Positions 7,852 through 17,265 of a stretch of DNA of 64,000 nt are shown piece by piece (position 1 is the stretch's first letter; each line of letters opens with the position of its first letter). Under the pieces are notes generated by a model, which made no database searches, was not told the DNA's origin, and worked only from the letters and a program-made list of their open reading frames with translations. The position numbers and the translations under genes are program-made. The stretch comes from Variovorax sp. PMC12 (GTDB taxonomy: Bacteria > Pseudomonadota > Gammaproteobacteria > Burkholderiales > Burkholderiaceae_C): NCBI RefSeq assembly GCF_003019815.1, contig NZ_CP027773.1:1499001-1563000 (forward strand). Reading direction: 5' to 3'.

Positions 7852-9390
7852 TCAGCTCGCGAACAGCGCCTTGTGCTCCGCGCGCAGCAGCGCCTTCTGC
7901 ACCTTGCCCATGGTGTTGCGCGGCAGCTCCGGCACCACGAAGCAGCGCTTGGGGATCTTGAAGTTCGCGAGCTTCGACTTGAGGTCGGCCACGATGGCTT
8001 CGGCGTCGAGCGCGGCGCCGGCCTTGGGAATGACGATGGCCACGCCCACCTCGCCGAAGTCGGGGTGCGGCACGCCGACCACCGCGCTCTCGGCCACGCC
8101 GGCCATCTCGTTGATGTAGCCCTCGATCTCGGCCGGGTACACGTTGTAGCCGCCGCTGATGATCAAGTCCTTGCTGCGCCCGACGATGGTGATGTAGCCC
8201 AGGCCGTCGATCTTGCCCACGTCGCCGGTCTTGAAGAAACCGTCGGCGGTGAACTCCTCCTTCGTCTTCTCGGGCATGCGCCAGTAGCCCGAGAACACGT
8301 TGGGCCCGCTGACCTCGATGTTGCCGATCTCGTCGGTGGTGCAATCACGGCCGCTGTCGTCGCGCACGCGCAGTTGCACGCCAGGCAGCGCGAAGCCGAC
8401 GGTGCCGCCGCGGCGCTCGCCCTGCTCGGGCCTGTAGGGGTTGGAGGTGAGCATGGCGGTCTCGCTCATGCCGTAGCGCTCCAGGATGGTGTGGCCGGTG
8501 CGCTCGCGCCACTCCTCGAAGGTCTCGATGAGGAGCGGCGCGGAGCCGGCGATGAACAGCCGCATGTTGCGCACCGCCTCTCGCGTGAGGCCCGGCTCCG
8601 CCAGCAGCCGCACGTACAGCGTGGGCACGCCCATGAACACCGTGGCCTCGGGCAGCTTCTGCACGACGCGCTTGGGTTCGAACCTGGAGAACCACAGCAT
8701 CTTGCTGCCGTTGAGCAGCGCGCCGTGCAGCGCCACGAACAGGCCGTGCACATGGAAGATGGGCAGCGCGTGGATCAGCACGTCGGCTTCGGTCCAGCCC
8801 CAGTAGTCCTTCAGCACCTCGGCGTTCGACAGCAGGTTGCCGTGCGACAGCATCGCGCCCTTGCTGCGCCCGGTGGTGCCGCTGGTGTAGAGGATGGCGG
8901 CCATGTCGTCGGCCTTGCGGTGCGCCGGCGTGTGCCGGTCGCTGCATTGCGCCGCCACTTCGAGCAGCGTGCCGGTGCGGTCGTCGTCCAGCGTGAAGAC
9001 GTGCTTCGTGCCCGCCGCGTTGGCGATGGGGCCGACCCACGGCGCGTTGCGGCTGGTGCACACCACCACGGCGGGCTCGGCGTTACCGATGAAGTATTCG
9101 ATCTCGGCGCTCTGGTAGGCGGTGTTCAGCGGCAGGAACACGTAGCCCGCGCGCAAGGTGGCGAGGTACAGCAGCATCGCCTCGACCGACTTCTCGACCT
9201 GCACGGCGATGCGCGCGCCCTTCTCGAGCTTCAGTGCATCGAGCAGGTTGGCGATCATGGCGCTGGCGCGATCGAGGTCGCGCCACGAATAGAACAGGCC
9301 GTCGTCGGTCTCCACGGCAATGGCGTCGAGGTCGGCGGGAAAGGCCGCGCGCAAGGCGGCGAACAGGTTGGCGTTGGCAGGCTTCTTCAT
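7852..9390 (-). CDS. matB: Malonyl-CoA synthetase
   Basis: The 512-residue AMP-forming ligase activates malonate to malonyl-CoA with ATP. The adenylation P-loop is ILYTSGTTGRSKGAM; the hinge and C-terminal motifs are GRSKDLIISGGYNVYPAEIE and the catalytic lysine block PRNTMGKVQKALLR. The specific MatB assignment rests on the sequence class and on matA and matR being in the same cluster. It is the last gene of the minus-strand operon and starts 12 nt after the enoyl-CoA hydratase gene. Confidence 0.88.
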   Translation of the reverse strand: MKKPANANLFAALRAAFPADLDAIAVETDDGLFYSWRDLDRASAMIANLLDALKLEKGARIAVQVEKSVEAMLLYLATLRAGYVFLPLNTAYQSAEIEYFIGNAEPAVVVCTSRNAPWVGPIANAAGTKHVFTLDDDRTGTLLEVAAQCSDRHTPAHRKADDMAAILYTSGTTGRSKGAMLSHGNLLSNAEVLKDYWGWTEADVLIHALPIFHVHGLFVALHGALLNGSKMLWFSRFEPKRVVQKLPEATVFMGVPTLYVRLLAEPGLTREAVRNMRLFIAGSAPLLIETFEEWRERTGHTILERYGMSETAMLTSNPYRPEQGERRGGTVGFALPGVQLRVRDDSGRDCTTDEIGNIEVSGPNVFSGYWRMPEKTKEEFTADGFFKTGDVGKIDGLGYITIVGRSKDLIISGGYNVYPAEIEGYINEMAGVAESAVVGVPHPDFGEVGVAIVIPKAGAALDAEAIVADLKSKLANFKIPKRCFVVPELPRNTMGKVQKALLRAEHKALFAS

Positions 9391-9402
9391 CGGGCAGGTA
9401 CT

Positions 9403-10203
9403 TCAGAAATTCGGTTTGCGCTTGGCAAGGAAGGCGTCGATGCCTTCGCGGTGTTCGGCGGAGTCGGCATAGTCGTAGGCGGTGGCCAGCAGGCCGTGGG
9501 CCGAGGGCGCACCGGCGCGCAGCGCGGAAAAGGTCTTCTTGTGCAGGCGCGCCGCCTGCGGCGCGAGCGCGGCGATGCGCGTGGCATGGTCGCGCGCGGC
9601 GGCGGCCACTTCGTTGTCTGGCAGCACGCTCAGCAGAAAGCCCGCGTCGTACAGCCGCCGGGCGCCGTGCACGCCGGCGGCCAGCAGCATGTCGCGCGCG
9701 AGCACGTCGCCGATGGCGCCGTGCACCAGCGCGGCCTCGCGCGGCGCCATCGGAAAGCCGAGCTTCGCAATGGGCGCGCCGAACTTCGCGGAATCGCCGG
9801 CCAGCCGGATGTCGCAGCAGCTCGCGATCTCGATGCCCGCGCCCATGCAGGCGCCTTCGATCTGCGCGACCAGCGGCAGCGGGCAGTCGAGCATCGCCTG
9901 CAGCGCGGCCCACACCTCGTTCTCGTGGAACTCGCGCAGGCTCGGCTCTTCGAAGCGGAACGACGGGTACTCGGAAATGTCGCCGCCCGCGCAGAAGGCA
10001 CCGCCCTCCCCTTGCACCACGACGCAGCGCAGGTGGCCGTCGCTTTCGCTGCTGTCGCGCAGGTCGTCGAACACGGCGCGCAGCGTGCGCCACATGGCGC
10101 GCGTCATTGCATTGAGCCGCCCCGCGTTCGAGAGCATGACGAAAGCGACTGCGCCGTCGCGGCGCAACGAGACCTGGCTGCCCCGCTGCTCGCCAATGCT
10201 CAT
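9403..10203 (-). CDS. Enoyl-CoA hydratase/isomerase family protein
   Basis: This is a 266-residue crotonase-fold protein. The oxyanion-hole segments are GEGGAFCAGGDISEY and IEGACMGAGIEIASCCDIRLAG. The start ATG at 10203 overlaps the stop of the upstream Bug gene (ATGA), indicating translational coupling and one operon with the malonate genes. Its reaction in malonate metabolism is not known; it may serve a co-metabolised acyl-CoA. Confidence 0.82.
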   Translation of the reverse strand: MSIGEQRGSQVSLRRDGAVAFVMLSNAGRLNAMTRAMWRTLRAVFDDLRDSSESDGHLRCVVVQGEGGAFCAGGDISEYPSFRFEEPSLREFHENEVWAALQAMLDCPLPLVAQIEGACMGAGIEIASCCDIRLAGDSAKFGAPIAKLGFPMAPREAALVHGAIGDVLARDMLLAAGVHGARRLYDAGFLLSVLPDNEVAAAARDHATRIAALAPQAARLHKKTFSALRAGAPSAHGLLATAYDYADSAEHREGIDAFLAKRKPNF

Positions 10204-11186
10204 TCGATCTTCGCGCCCGAGGCCTTGACCACCGTCGCCCATCGCTTGATTTCTGAATTCACGAAGCTGCCGTAGGCGGCGCCGGTGATGGTCGGGATCT
10301 CCGAGCCGTTCTGGGCCCAGATGTTCTTGATGTCGTCGCTTGCGAGCACTTTCTTCATTTCATCGATGATCTGCGGCTGCACCTCGGCCGGGGTGCGCCG
10401 GGGAGCCCACAGGCCGTACCAGGTGGTGACGGTGTAGTCGGGCAGGCCGACTTCGGCCGCACATGGTACGTCGGGAAATGCCGGGTTGCGCTTGCTGCCG
10501 GCCACCATCAGCGCCTTGATGCGGCCGCTCTTGATGTACTGGGCCGAGGAGCCAAGGCCGTCGAACATCAGGTCGACGTTGCCGGAGATCAGGTCGGCCA
10601 GCGCCGGGCCGGCGCCGCGGTACGGAATGTGGGTGATGAAGGTGCCGGTCTGCAGCTTGAACAGCTCGCCCGCCAGGTGGTGCGAGGTGCCCGCGCCGGC
10701 CGAGCCGTAGTTGAGCTGCCCGGGGCTGCGCTTGGCCAGCGCGATGAGCTCCTTGATGCTCGTGGCCTGCACCCGCTTCGGGTTGACCACCACCACCTGC
10801 GGCACATTGGCCAGCAGCATCAGCGGGACGAAGTCTTTCTCGATGTCGTAGTCGAGCTTGGGGTAGACGGAAGGCGCGATTGCATGGTGGACCGCGCCCA
10901 TGAAGAGCGAGTAGCCATCCGCGGGTGCCTTCGACGCGATGCTGGCCCCCAGCGTGCCGCCCGCGCCGCCGCGGTTGTCGATGATGAGCGACTGGTTCGT
11001 CAGCCGCGAGAACTGGCCCGACAGCGGCCGCGCGAACGCGTCGGTGCCGCCGCCCGCCGGGAACGGCACGACCAGCGTCACCGGCTTGCCCGGCCAGTTC
11101 TGCTGGGCGCGCGCCGCGCCGCAAAGCATGGCCGCACCGGCGGCGGCCACGCGCAGGACGTCGCGGCGTTGGAAGTTCGAATTCAT
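10200..11186 (-). CDS. Bug-family (tripartite tricarboxylate transporter) substrate-binding protein
   Basis: This 328-residue periplasmic binding protein has the Bug pattern WPGKPVTLVVPFPAGGGTDAFARPL and VVNPKRV...SPGQLNYGSAGAGTSHHLAGELFK. The N-terminus QRRDVLRVAAAGAAMLCGAARA looks like a twin-arginine signal peptide. It sits inside the matA-matB cluster, so malonate or a malonyl derivative is a reasonable ligand guess. No TctA/TctB membrane genes are nearby, as is usual for orphan Bug proteins of Burkholderiales. Confidence 0.88.
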   Translation of the reverse strand: MNSNFQRRDVLRVAAAGAAMLCGAARAQQNWPGKPVTLVVPFPAGGGTDAFARPLSGQFSRLTNQSLIIDNRGGAGGTLGASIASKAPADGYSLFMGAVHHAIAPSVYPKLDYDIEKDFVPLMLLANVPQVVVVNPKRVQATSIKELIALAKRSPGQLNYGSAGAGTSHHLAGELFKLQTGTFITHIPYRGAGPALADLISGNVDLMFDGLGSSAQYIKSGRIKALMVAGSKRNPAFPDVPCAAEVGLPDYTVTTWYGLWAPRRTPAEVQPQIIDEMKKVLASDDIKNIWAQNGSEIPTITGAAYGSFVNSEIKRWATVVKASGAKIE

Positions 11187-11296
11187 TTGTCTCGTCTCCT
11201 GTCGTTGTGGATTCGCCGCCCCATGCGGCCGCCGGCGTGTCTTGCGCCGGCACTGGCACTTGCTTGCTTGCTCGCTGTTGCGCTCTTTTTCGGACC

Positions 11297-12763
11297 TCAG
11301 CCTTTTTTGAAGAACAGGCTTTCGATGTCTCCCGACACTGCCACCTTGCCGTCCGCCAGCCAGGTGCGATGTTTGTCAAGCCGCTTGAGGTCGTACAGGT
11401 AATTGACCATCAGGCCGTACGACTGCTTGTGTCCCTTGGGCGACGGGTCGCCCGCCCAGTTCAGGCGTTCGACGCGCGCGCCATTGCCCAAATGGAAGCG
11501 CGCCACCGGATCGGCCGGCGTGCCGTCGACCAGCGCCCGGCCCAGGTATTCGGCGGCGGCCTGCATGAGCCATTGGCGCAGCGGCGACTTGGGCTCCAGG
11601 CCGGCGGCCGCATCCACGGCGGCGAGCAGGCGCTCCGCGGTGGGCGGCATCGAACCGACGAGCCGGCCGAGCTCGGCTTCGCGCTTTTCGTCCAGCCGCG
11701 GCAGCAGTTCGGCCGCGTTCTTCGCAAGCCAGGTGCGAAAGCCCGGAATCGGCGACAGCGTGGCGAAGGTCTTCAGGCGAGGCAGCTCGTCCTGCAGGGT
11801 CTCGACCACGCGCTTGATGAGCGAGTCGCCGAAGCTCACGCCGCGCAGGCCGTTCTGCGTGTTGCTGATCGAATAGAAGATGGCGGTGGTGGCCTTGGCC
11901 GGCAGCACCGGCGCGGCGGCTTCGTCGAGCAGCGGCGTGATGCCGTCGCTGATGCGGTCGACCAGCGCCACCTCGACGAAGATCAGCGGCTCGTTGGGCA
12001 GGCGCGGATGGAAGAAGCCGTAGCAGCGACGGTCGCTGTCGTCGAGCCGGTTCTTCACGTCGGACCAGCTCTTGATGTCGTGCACTGCCTCGTAGCGGAT
12101 GAGCTTCTCGATCAGCGAGGCCGGCGAGTCCCAGTCGATGCGGCGCAGCTCGAGGAAGGCCACGTCGAACCAGGTGGAGAACAGGTGCTCCAGCTCCGCG
12201 TCGAGCGCGATCAGGCGCTTGTCGGCCTTCAGGCACGGCAGCAGGTCGGCACGCAGGTCGACCAGGAAGCGCATGCCCTCGGGCTCGACCGCGAAGCGCT
12301 GCAGCAGGCGCATGCGCGGCGACACCAGCGCGCGGCGCAGGCGCAGTTCGGCCTGGCCTTCGTCGGGGGTGCCGACCGCGGCCTGGTGCTGGTCGCGGGC
12401 GGCCTTGAGCTTTTGCGCGTCGGCGGCGAAGTGCTCGCTCATCAGCGCCCAGTAGTCGCGGCGCTCCTCGGCAGTGGCGGCGCGGTAGGCGTCCGCGATG
12501 GCGTGCGCGCGGCGCCCGCCCTCGACCTCGCTCACGCGCGGATCGATCACCGCCTGCAGCTCGGCCAGCACGCGGCGCAGGGCACGCGGCGACAGGGCCT
12601 CGTCGGCCTTGCGCAGCGTGACCTGCAGACGCTCGGCGGTGGAGCGCGCGCTGGGCTTGGGGGCGCTCCTGGACGCATTCTTTACCGTGCTCTCCGGCGC
12701 CACCGGCACCTTCGAGCCTTCACCGGACCGCAGCCGGGCCTGGAACCATTCGGTCGCACTCAT
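11297..12763 (-). CDS. matA: Malonyl-CoA decarboxylase
   Basis: The 488-residue product is of the malonyl-CoA decarboxylase family and gives acetyl-CoA and CO2. Family blocks are clear: YEAVHDIKSWSDVKNRLD, FFHPRLPNEPLIFVEVALV, FYSISNTQNGLRGVSFGDSL, FATLSPIPGF and the C-terminal HLGNGARVERLNW. An N-terminal stretch of about 40 residues is low complexity. With MatB it forms a malonate to malonyl-CoA to acetyl-CoA route. It begins 28 nt after matR, so both are probably co-transcribed. Confidence 0.9.
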   Translation of the reverse strand: MSATEWFQARLRSGEGSKVPVAPESTVKNASRSAPKPSARSTAERLQVTLRKADEALSPRALRRVLAELQAVIDPRVSEVEGGRRAHAIADAYRAATAEERRDYWALMSEHFAADAQKLKAARDQHQAAVGTPDEGQAELRLRRALVSPRMRLLQRFAVEPEGMRFLVDLRADLLPCLKADKRLIALDAELEHLFSTWFDVAFLELRRIDWDSPASLIEKLIRYEAVHDIKSWSDVKNRLDDSDRRCYGFFHPRLPNEPLIFVEVALVDRISDGITPLLDEAAAPVLPAKATTAIFYSISNTQNGLRGVSFGDSLIKRVVETLQDELPRLKTFATLSPIPGFRTWLAKNAAELLPRLDEKREAELGRLVGSMPPTAERLLAAVDAAAGLEPKSPLRQWLMQAAAEYLGRALVDGTPADPVARFHLGNGARVERLNWAGDPSPKGHKQSYGLMVNYLYDLKRLDKHRTWLADGKVAVSGDIESLFFKKG

Positions 12764-12791
12764 CGGGGGACTCCAATGCTCGAGGGGATGC

Positions 12792-13460
12792 TCATGACAT
12801 CACCCTGGATTTCTGATGGCGCATCACTTCGCGCAGCGCCTCGCGCTGGCGCAGCATGTGGGTGCGCATGGCGGCGTCGGCGCCTTCGCTGTCGCGTGCC
12901 TTCAGTGCCGCGAAAACGGCCAGGTGCTCCGACAGGCTCTGCTCCAGCCGGCCGGGCGCATGCAGCTGCTGCAGGCGCGCGAGCTTCAGTATCTTGCGCA
13001 GGTCGCCTATGACCTGGGCCAGCCACTTGTTGTCGGCGAGCTTGATGATCGCCTCATGGATGATGTGGTTGGTGGCGTAGTAGTCGTTGATGCGGCGCGC
13101 CTTGGCATGGCGCACCAGCCGTTCGTGCAGCGCATCGAGTTCGTGCAGTTCGGCATCGCTCGCGTTGCGGGCGGCCTCGTAGGCGCAGCGGCCTTCGAGC
13201 AGCGCGATGACCGGGAATATCTCGTCGAGGTCGCGCTCGGTCACCTCTCGCACGAAGCAGCCGCGGCGCGGCTCGTGCCGCAGCAGGCCTTCGGCGGTGA
13301 GCACCTTGAGCGCCTCGCGCAGCGGCGTGCGCGAGATGGAAAGCCGCTCGCACAGCGCGGCCTCGTCCACGAAGCTGCCGGGCGCCAGCGTGCCGTCGAA
13401 GATCTGCTCGCGCAGCGTGGCGGCGACTTCGTCGTGCAGGGAGTTGGGGACCAGGCGCAT
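12792..13460 (-). CDS. matR: GntR/FadR-type regulator of malonate genes
   Basis: The product has 222 residues from ATG 13460. The N-terminal winged helix has LREQIFDGTLAPGSFVDEAALCERLSISRTPLREALKVL; the C-terminal FCD all-helical ligand domain has conserved histidines (HIIHEAI, SEHLAVFAAL). It is the first gene of the malonate operon and would repress it until malonate or malonyl-CoA binds. A palindromic site immediately upstream is the probable operator. Confidence 0.87.
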   Translation of the reverse strand: MRLVPNSLHDEVAATLREQIFDGTLAPGSFVDEAALCERLSISRTPLREALKVLTAEGLLRHEPRRGCFVREVTERDLDEIFPVIALLEGRCAYEAARNASDAELHELDALHERLVRHAKARRINDYYATNHIIHEAIIKLADNKWLAQVIGDLRKILKLARLQQLHAPGRLEQSLSEHLAVFAALKARDSEGADAAMRTHMLRQREALREVMRHQKSRVMS

Positions 13461-13471
13461 GGGATCGTGGC

Positions 13472-13500
13472 CGCGTAATTTCCTGTAATTACGCGTAATT
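13472..13500. promoter_or_regulatory. Probable MatR operator
   Basis: Two direct copies of CGCGTAATT (13472-13480 and 13492-13500) are spaced 20 bp apart, and the second forms a perfect 14-bp palindrome AATTACGCGTAATT (13487-13500). It lies 12-40 bp upstream of the matR start, in AT-rich sequence unlike the surroundings. FadR-type regulators bind short palindromes of this kind. Assignment to MatR is inferred from position. Confidence 0.6.
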
Positions 13501-13575
13501 CTGAGCTTGCACGCCAGCCGGCGCAAGGCGGCGAACCCGCTGCGCGGGCTGGGACTTACCCTGCGAACTTCCGGA

Positions 13576-14406
13576 TCAAGCGCGTGCGGCAGCCGCGGTC
13601 TTGCCGCTGCGGCCGAACCAGAACCAGAGCGCGATGCCGGCGATGACCATCGGCACGCTGAGCCATTGGCCCTGGCTCAGATTGAGCGCCCGCAGGCCCA
13701 GGAAGTCGTCGGGCTCGCGGAAATACTCGGCAATGAAACGCAGCGCGCCGTAGCCGATCAGGAACACCGCGGCCACCTGCCCCTGCTTGCGCTCCTTGCG
13801 TGCATAGATCCACATGATCGCGAACAGCAGCAGCCCTTCGAGCAGGAACTGGTAGACCTGCGACGGGTGGCGCGGCAGCATCGAGCCGCTCTGCGGAAAC
13901 ACCATGCCCCAGGGCAGGTCGGGGCTGCTGAAGCGGCCCCAGAGTTCGCCGTTGATGAAGTTGCCCACGCGCCCGGCGGCAAGGCCGGTCGGCACGCAGG
14001 GCGCAACGAAGTCCATCACCTGCCAGAACGGCCGCGCACGCGAGTGCGAGAACCACACCATCGCGCCGATCACGCCAAGCAGGCCGCCATGGAAGCTCAT
14101 GCCGCCCTGCCACACGTACAGAATTTCGAGCGGATGCGTGAGGTAGAACTCGGGCTTGTAGAACAGGCAGTAGCCGAGCCGCCCGCCGACGATGACGCCC
14201 ATCACGCCAAGGAAAAGTATGTCCTCGATGTCCTTGCGCTGCCAAGCGCCAGCACCCACCAGCGACCGGTACGGTTCATGGCGCAGCCGGCGCGTGCCGA
14301 GAAAATAGAACAGCGCGAAGGCGGCCAGGTAGGTCAGGCCGTACCAGTGGATGGCCACCGGCCCCAGTTGCAGGGCGATGGGATTGATCTGCGGATACAT
14401 GAGCAT
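13576..14406 (-). CDS. lgt: Prolipoprotein diacylglyceryl transferase
   Basis: This 276-residue inner-membrane enzyme transfers diacylglyceryl from phosphatidylglycerol to the lipobox cysteine of prolipoproteins. The family signature GRVGNFINGELWGR and the GGMSFHGGLLG block with the functional histidine are present, along with the N-terminal IHWYGLTYLAAF segment. The start is ATG 14406 or ATG 14400 (MYPQINP). It is essential in most Gram-negative bacteria. Confidence 0.93.
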   Translation of the reverse strand: MLMYPQINPIALQLGPVAIHWYGLTYLAAFALFYFLGTRRLRHEPYRSLVGAGAWQRKDIEDILFLGVMGVIVGGRLGYCLFYKPEFYLTHPLEILYVWQGGMSFHGGLLGVIGAMVWFSHSRARPFWQVMDFVAPCVPTGLAAGRVGNFINGELWGRFSSPDLPWGMVFPQSGSMLPRHPSQVYQFLLEGLLLFAIMWIYARKERKQGQVAAVFLIGYGALRFIAEYFREPDDFLGLRALNLSQGQWLSVPMVIAGIALWFWFGRSGKTAAAARA

Positions 14407-14481
14407 CCGCAGATTGTGCCCCGGCCGGATGTCGGGGCCGGGACGGGGATATTCGGCCTCCAGCCGCCTCGCGTGCGTCCG

Positions 14482-15426
14482 TCAGGCCGGCCCCGCGCCG
14501 CGCTCCCGCACGAACGCCACGAAGCGCGCAAGCGCCGGGTTGGCGGCCTCCTCGGGCCACACCAGGCTGGTCTCGCAGGCGGGCAGCACCGGCGCATTCC
14601 GATGCCGTGCGGCCGGGGCGAACTCTTCGGCACGCCGGTACACCACGCCCGCCCGGCGAAACTGCATGACGCTCTCCGGCACCCACGCCACGCCGATTCC
14701 GCCGGACACCAGGTTGACGATGGTCTGCATCTGGATCGCTTCCTGCCCCAGCAGCGGCGAGCGGCCGGCTGCGTGGTACAGGTCGAAGACGGAGTCGTGC
14801 AGCGAGGGCACGATGCGGCGCGGAAAGATCACCAGCGGCTCGGTGAGCACCTCCGCCAGCTGCAACTTCGCCGCGCTTGCCAGCGTGTGCCGCTCGGGCA
14901 GCGCGAGCACCAGCGGCTCCTGCGACACCACCAGCCGCGCGAGCCCCGGTGGCGCCGCGCCGGGCGAATGCAGCATCAGCCCGGCATCGATCTCGCCGCG
15001 CGCGAAGGCTTCGAGCTGCACGTCGCCGGTGGCCTCGACCAGCTCCAGCGCCACCTCCGGGCACAGCACGCGAAATTCGCGCACCCAGGCCGGCAACTGC
15101 TCGAAGCCCACGGTCGAGACGAAGGCGATGCGCACGCGCCCCACCTGCCCTGCCGCCGCGGCGCGCGCCCTCGCGGGAAGCGCCTGCGCTCGCGCCAGCA
15201 GTTCGCGCACGTCGGGCAGCAGCGCCTCGCCGGCCGGGGTGAGCGCCACGCGCCTGCGGGTGCGGTCGAACAGCACCACGCCCAGCGCCTTCTCGAGCTG
15301 GGCGATGGCCTGCGTGACCGGCGGCTGCGTCATGTGCAGGCGCAGCGCGGCGCGGCCGAAATGCAGTTCTTCGGCCACAGCCACGAACTGGCGCCAGGCC
15401 CGCAGGTCGATCAGGCTTTCTTTCAT
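14482..15426 (-). CDS. LysR-family transcriptional regulator divergent from ilvD
   Basis: The 314-residue product has an N-terminal winged helix (LHFGRAALRLHMTQPPVTQAIAQLEKALGVVLFDRTRRRVALTPAG) and a C-terminal periplasmic-binding-like effector domain. It is divergently transcribed from ilvD across 101 bp that contain two palindromes, a typical LysR arrangement. It may control ilvD and itself; the effector is unknown. Confidence 0.87.
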   Translation of the reverse strand: MKESLIDLRAWRQFVAVAEELHFGRAALRLHMTQPPVTQAIAQLEKALGVVLFDRTRRRVALTPAGEALLPDVRELLARAQALPARARAAAAGQVGRVRIAFVSTVGFEQLPAWVREFRVLCPEVALELVEATGDVQLEAFARGEIDAGLMLHSPGAAPPGLARLVVSQEPLVLALPERHTLASAAKLQLAEVLTEPLVIFPRRIVPSLHDSVFDLYHAAGRSPLLGQEAIQMQTIVNLVSGGIGVAWVPESVMQFRRAGVVYRRAEEFAPAARHRNAPVLPACETSLVWPEEAANPALARFVAFVRERGAGPA

Positions 15427-15471
15427 ATGCCAAGCATATCAATCGACAGCAAAAAACGGATTGGAACCAAT
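15425..15471. promoter_or_regulatory. Two palindromes between the LysR gene and ilvD
   Basis: ATATGC-CAA-GCATAT (15425-15439) overlaps the LysR start codon, and ATTGG-AA-CCAAT (15460-15471) lies between the two genes. Both are perfect dyads in an AT-rich island. They fit a LysR recognition and autoregulation site, though the binding protein is inferred. Confidence 0.5.
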
Positions 15472-15527
15472 CAATCAGAAGTCCGATACTTGGGCTCCCC
15501 GATCTCCCCCACGACAGAAGAGACACC

Positions 15528-17222
15528 ATGGACACCAAACCGATCCAGATCAATCGCCGCAGCGCCAACATCGTCGAAGGCAAGAGCCGCGCGCCCAACC
15601 GTTCCATGTTCTATGCCATGGGCTACGAGGAAGGCGACTTCAAGAAGCCGATGGTCGGCGTCGCCAACGGCCACAGCACCATCACGCCGTGCAACTCGGG
15701 CCTGCAGAAGCTGGCCGACGCGGCCATCGCGGGTATCGAGGAAGCCGGCGGCAACGCGCAGGTGTTCGGCACGCCCACCATCTCCGACGGCATGGCCATG
15801 GGCACCGAAGGCATGAAGTACTCGCTGGTGAGCCGCGAGGTCATCTCCGACTGCATCGAGACCTGCGTGGGCGGCCAGTGGATGGACGGCGTGCTGGTGG
15901 TCGGCGGCTGCGACAAGAACATGCCCGGCGGCCTGATGGGCATGCTGCGCGCCAACGTGCCGGCCATCTACGTCTACGGCGGCACCATCCTGCCGGGCCG
16001 CTACAAGGGGCAAGACCTGAACATCGTGAGCGTGTTCGAGGCCGTGGGCCAGAACGCCGCCGGCAACATGAGCGACGAAGACCTGCTCGAGATCGAGAAG
16101 CGCGCCATTCCCGGCACCGGCTCGTGCGGCGGCATGTACACCGCCAACACCATGTCGAGCGCGTTCGAGGCGCTGGGCATCTCGCTGCCCTATTCGTCGA
16201 CCATGGCCAACCCGCACGACGAAAAGGCCAACTCGGCCAAGGAATCGGCCAAGGTGCTGATCGAGGCCATCAAGAAAGACCTGAAGCCGCGCGACATCGT
16301 GACCAAGAAGGCCATCGAGAACGCGGTGGCCGTGATCATGGCCACCGGCGGCTCGACCAACGCGGTGCTGCACTTCCTGGCCATCGCGCACGCGGCCGGC
16401 GTGGAATGGACCATCGACGACTTCGAGCGCATGCGCAAGAAGGTGCCGGTCATCTGCGACCTGAAGCCATCGGGCAAGTACCTGGCGGTCGACCTGCACC
16501 AGGCCGGCGGCATTCCGCAAGTGATGAAGGTGCTGCTGAAGGCAGGCCTGCTGCACGGCGACTGCATCACCATCAGCGGCCAGACCATCGAGGAAGTGCT
16601 GAAGGACGTGCCGGACGTGCCGCGCGCCGACCAGGACGTGATCCGCCCGATCGACAAGCCGATGTACGCCGAAGGCCACTTGGCCATCCTGAAGGGCAAC
16701 CTGTCGCCCGAAGGCGCCGTGGCCAAGATCACCGGCCTGAAGAACCCCGTCATCACCGGCCCGGCGCGCGTGTTCGACGACGAGCAGTCGGCGCTCAAGG
16801 CCATCCTGGACGGCAAGATCAAGGCCGGCGACGTGATGGTGCTGCGCTACCTGGGCCCCAAGGGCGGCCCGGGCATGCCCGAGATGCTGGCACCCACCGG
16901 CGCACTCATCGGCGCGGGCCTCGGCGAAAGCGTGGGCCTGATCACCGACGGCCGCTTCTCCGGCGGTACCTGGGGCATGGTGGTGGGACACGTCGCGCCG
17001 GAAGCGGCGGCGGGCGGCACCATCGCCTTCGTGAACGAGGGCGACTCGATCACCATCGACGCGCATGAACTGAAGCTGGAACTGAACGTGCCCGAAGCCG
17101 AGATCGCCAAGCGCCGCGAAGGCTGGAAGGCACCGGCACCGCGCTACACGCGCGGCGTGCAGGCGAAGTTCGCGTTCAATGCGTCGAGCGCCAGTTCGGG
17201 CGCCGTGCTGGACAAGTTCTGA
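15528..17222 (+). CDS. ilvD: Dihydroxy-acid dehydratase
   Basis: The 564-residue enzyme dehydrates 2,3-dihydroxy acids in valine, leucine and isoleucine synthesis. Cluster cysteines lie in GGCDKNMPGG and GTGSCGGMYTANTMS; the C-terminal active-site block GLITDGRFSGGTWGMVVGHVAPEA is intact. The length fits the shorter [2Fe-2S] class. The start is ATG 15528 (MDTKPIQINRRS). No other ilv gene is adjacent. Confidence 0.93.
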   Translation: MDTKPIQINRRSANIVEGKSRAPNRSMFYAMGYEEGDFKKPMVGVANGHSTITPCNSGLQKLADAAIAGIEEAGGNAQVFGTPTISDGMAMGTEGMKYSLVSREVISDCIETCVGGQWMDGVLVVGGCDKNMPGGLMGMLRANVPAIYVYGGTILPGRYKGQDLNIVSVFEAVGQNAAGNMSDEDLLEIEKRAIPGTGSCGGMYTANTMSSAFEALGISLPYSSTMANPHDEKANSAKESAKVLIEAIKKDLKPRDIVTKKAIENAVAVIMATGGSTNAVLHFLAIAHAAGVEWTIDDFERMRKKVPVICDLKPSGKYLAVDLHQAGGIPQVMKVLLKAGLLHGDCITISGQTIEEVLKDVPDVPRADQDVIRPIDKPMYAEGHLAILKGNLSPEGAVAKITGLKNPVITGPARVFDDEQSALKAILDGKIKAGDVMVLRYLGPKGGPGMPEMLAPTGALIGAGLGESVGLITDGRFSGGTWGMVVGHVAPEAAAGGTIAFVNEGDSITIDAHELKLELNVPEAEIAKRREGWKAPAPRYTRGVQAKFAFNASSASSGAVLDKF

Positions 17223-17265
17223 AGCGGAAGCTCCGGGGCACCGGCTGCGCCGGGCCTCGGATGCG

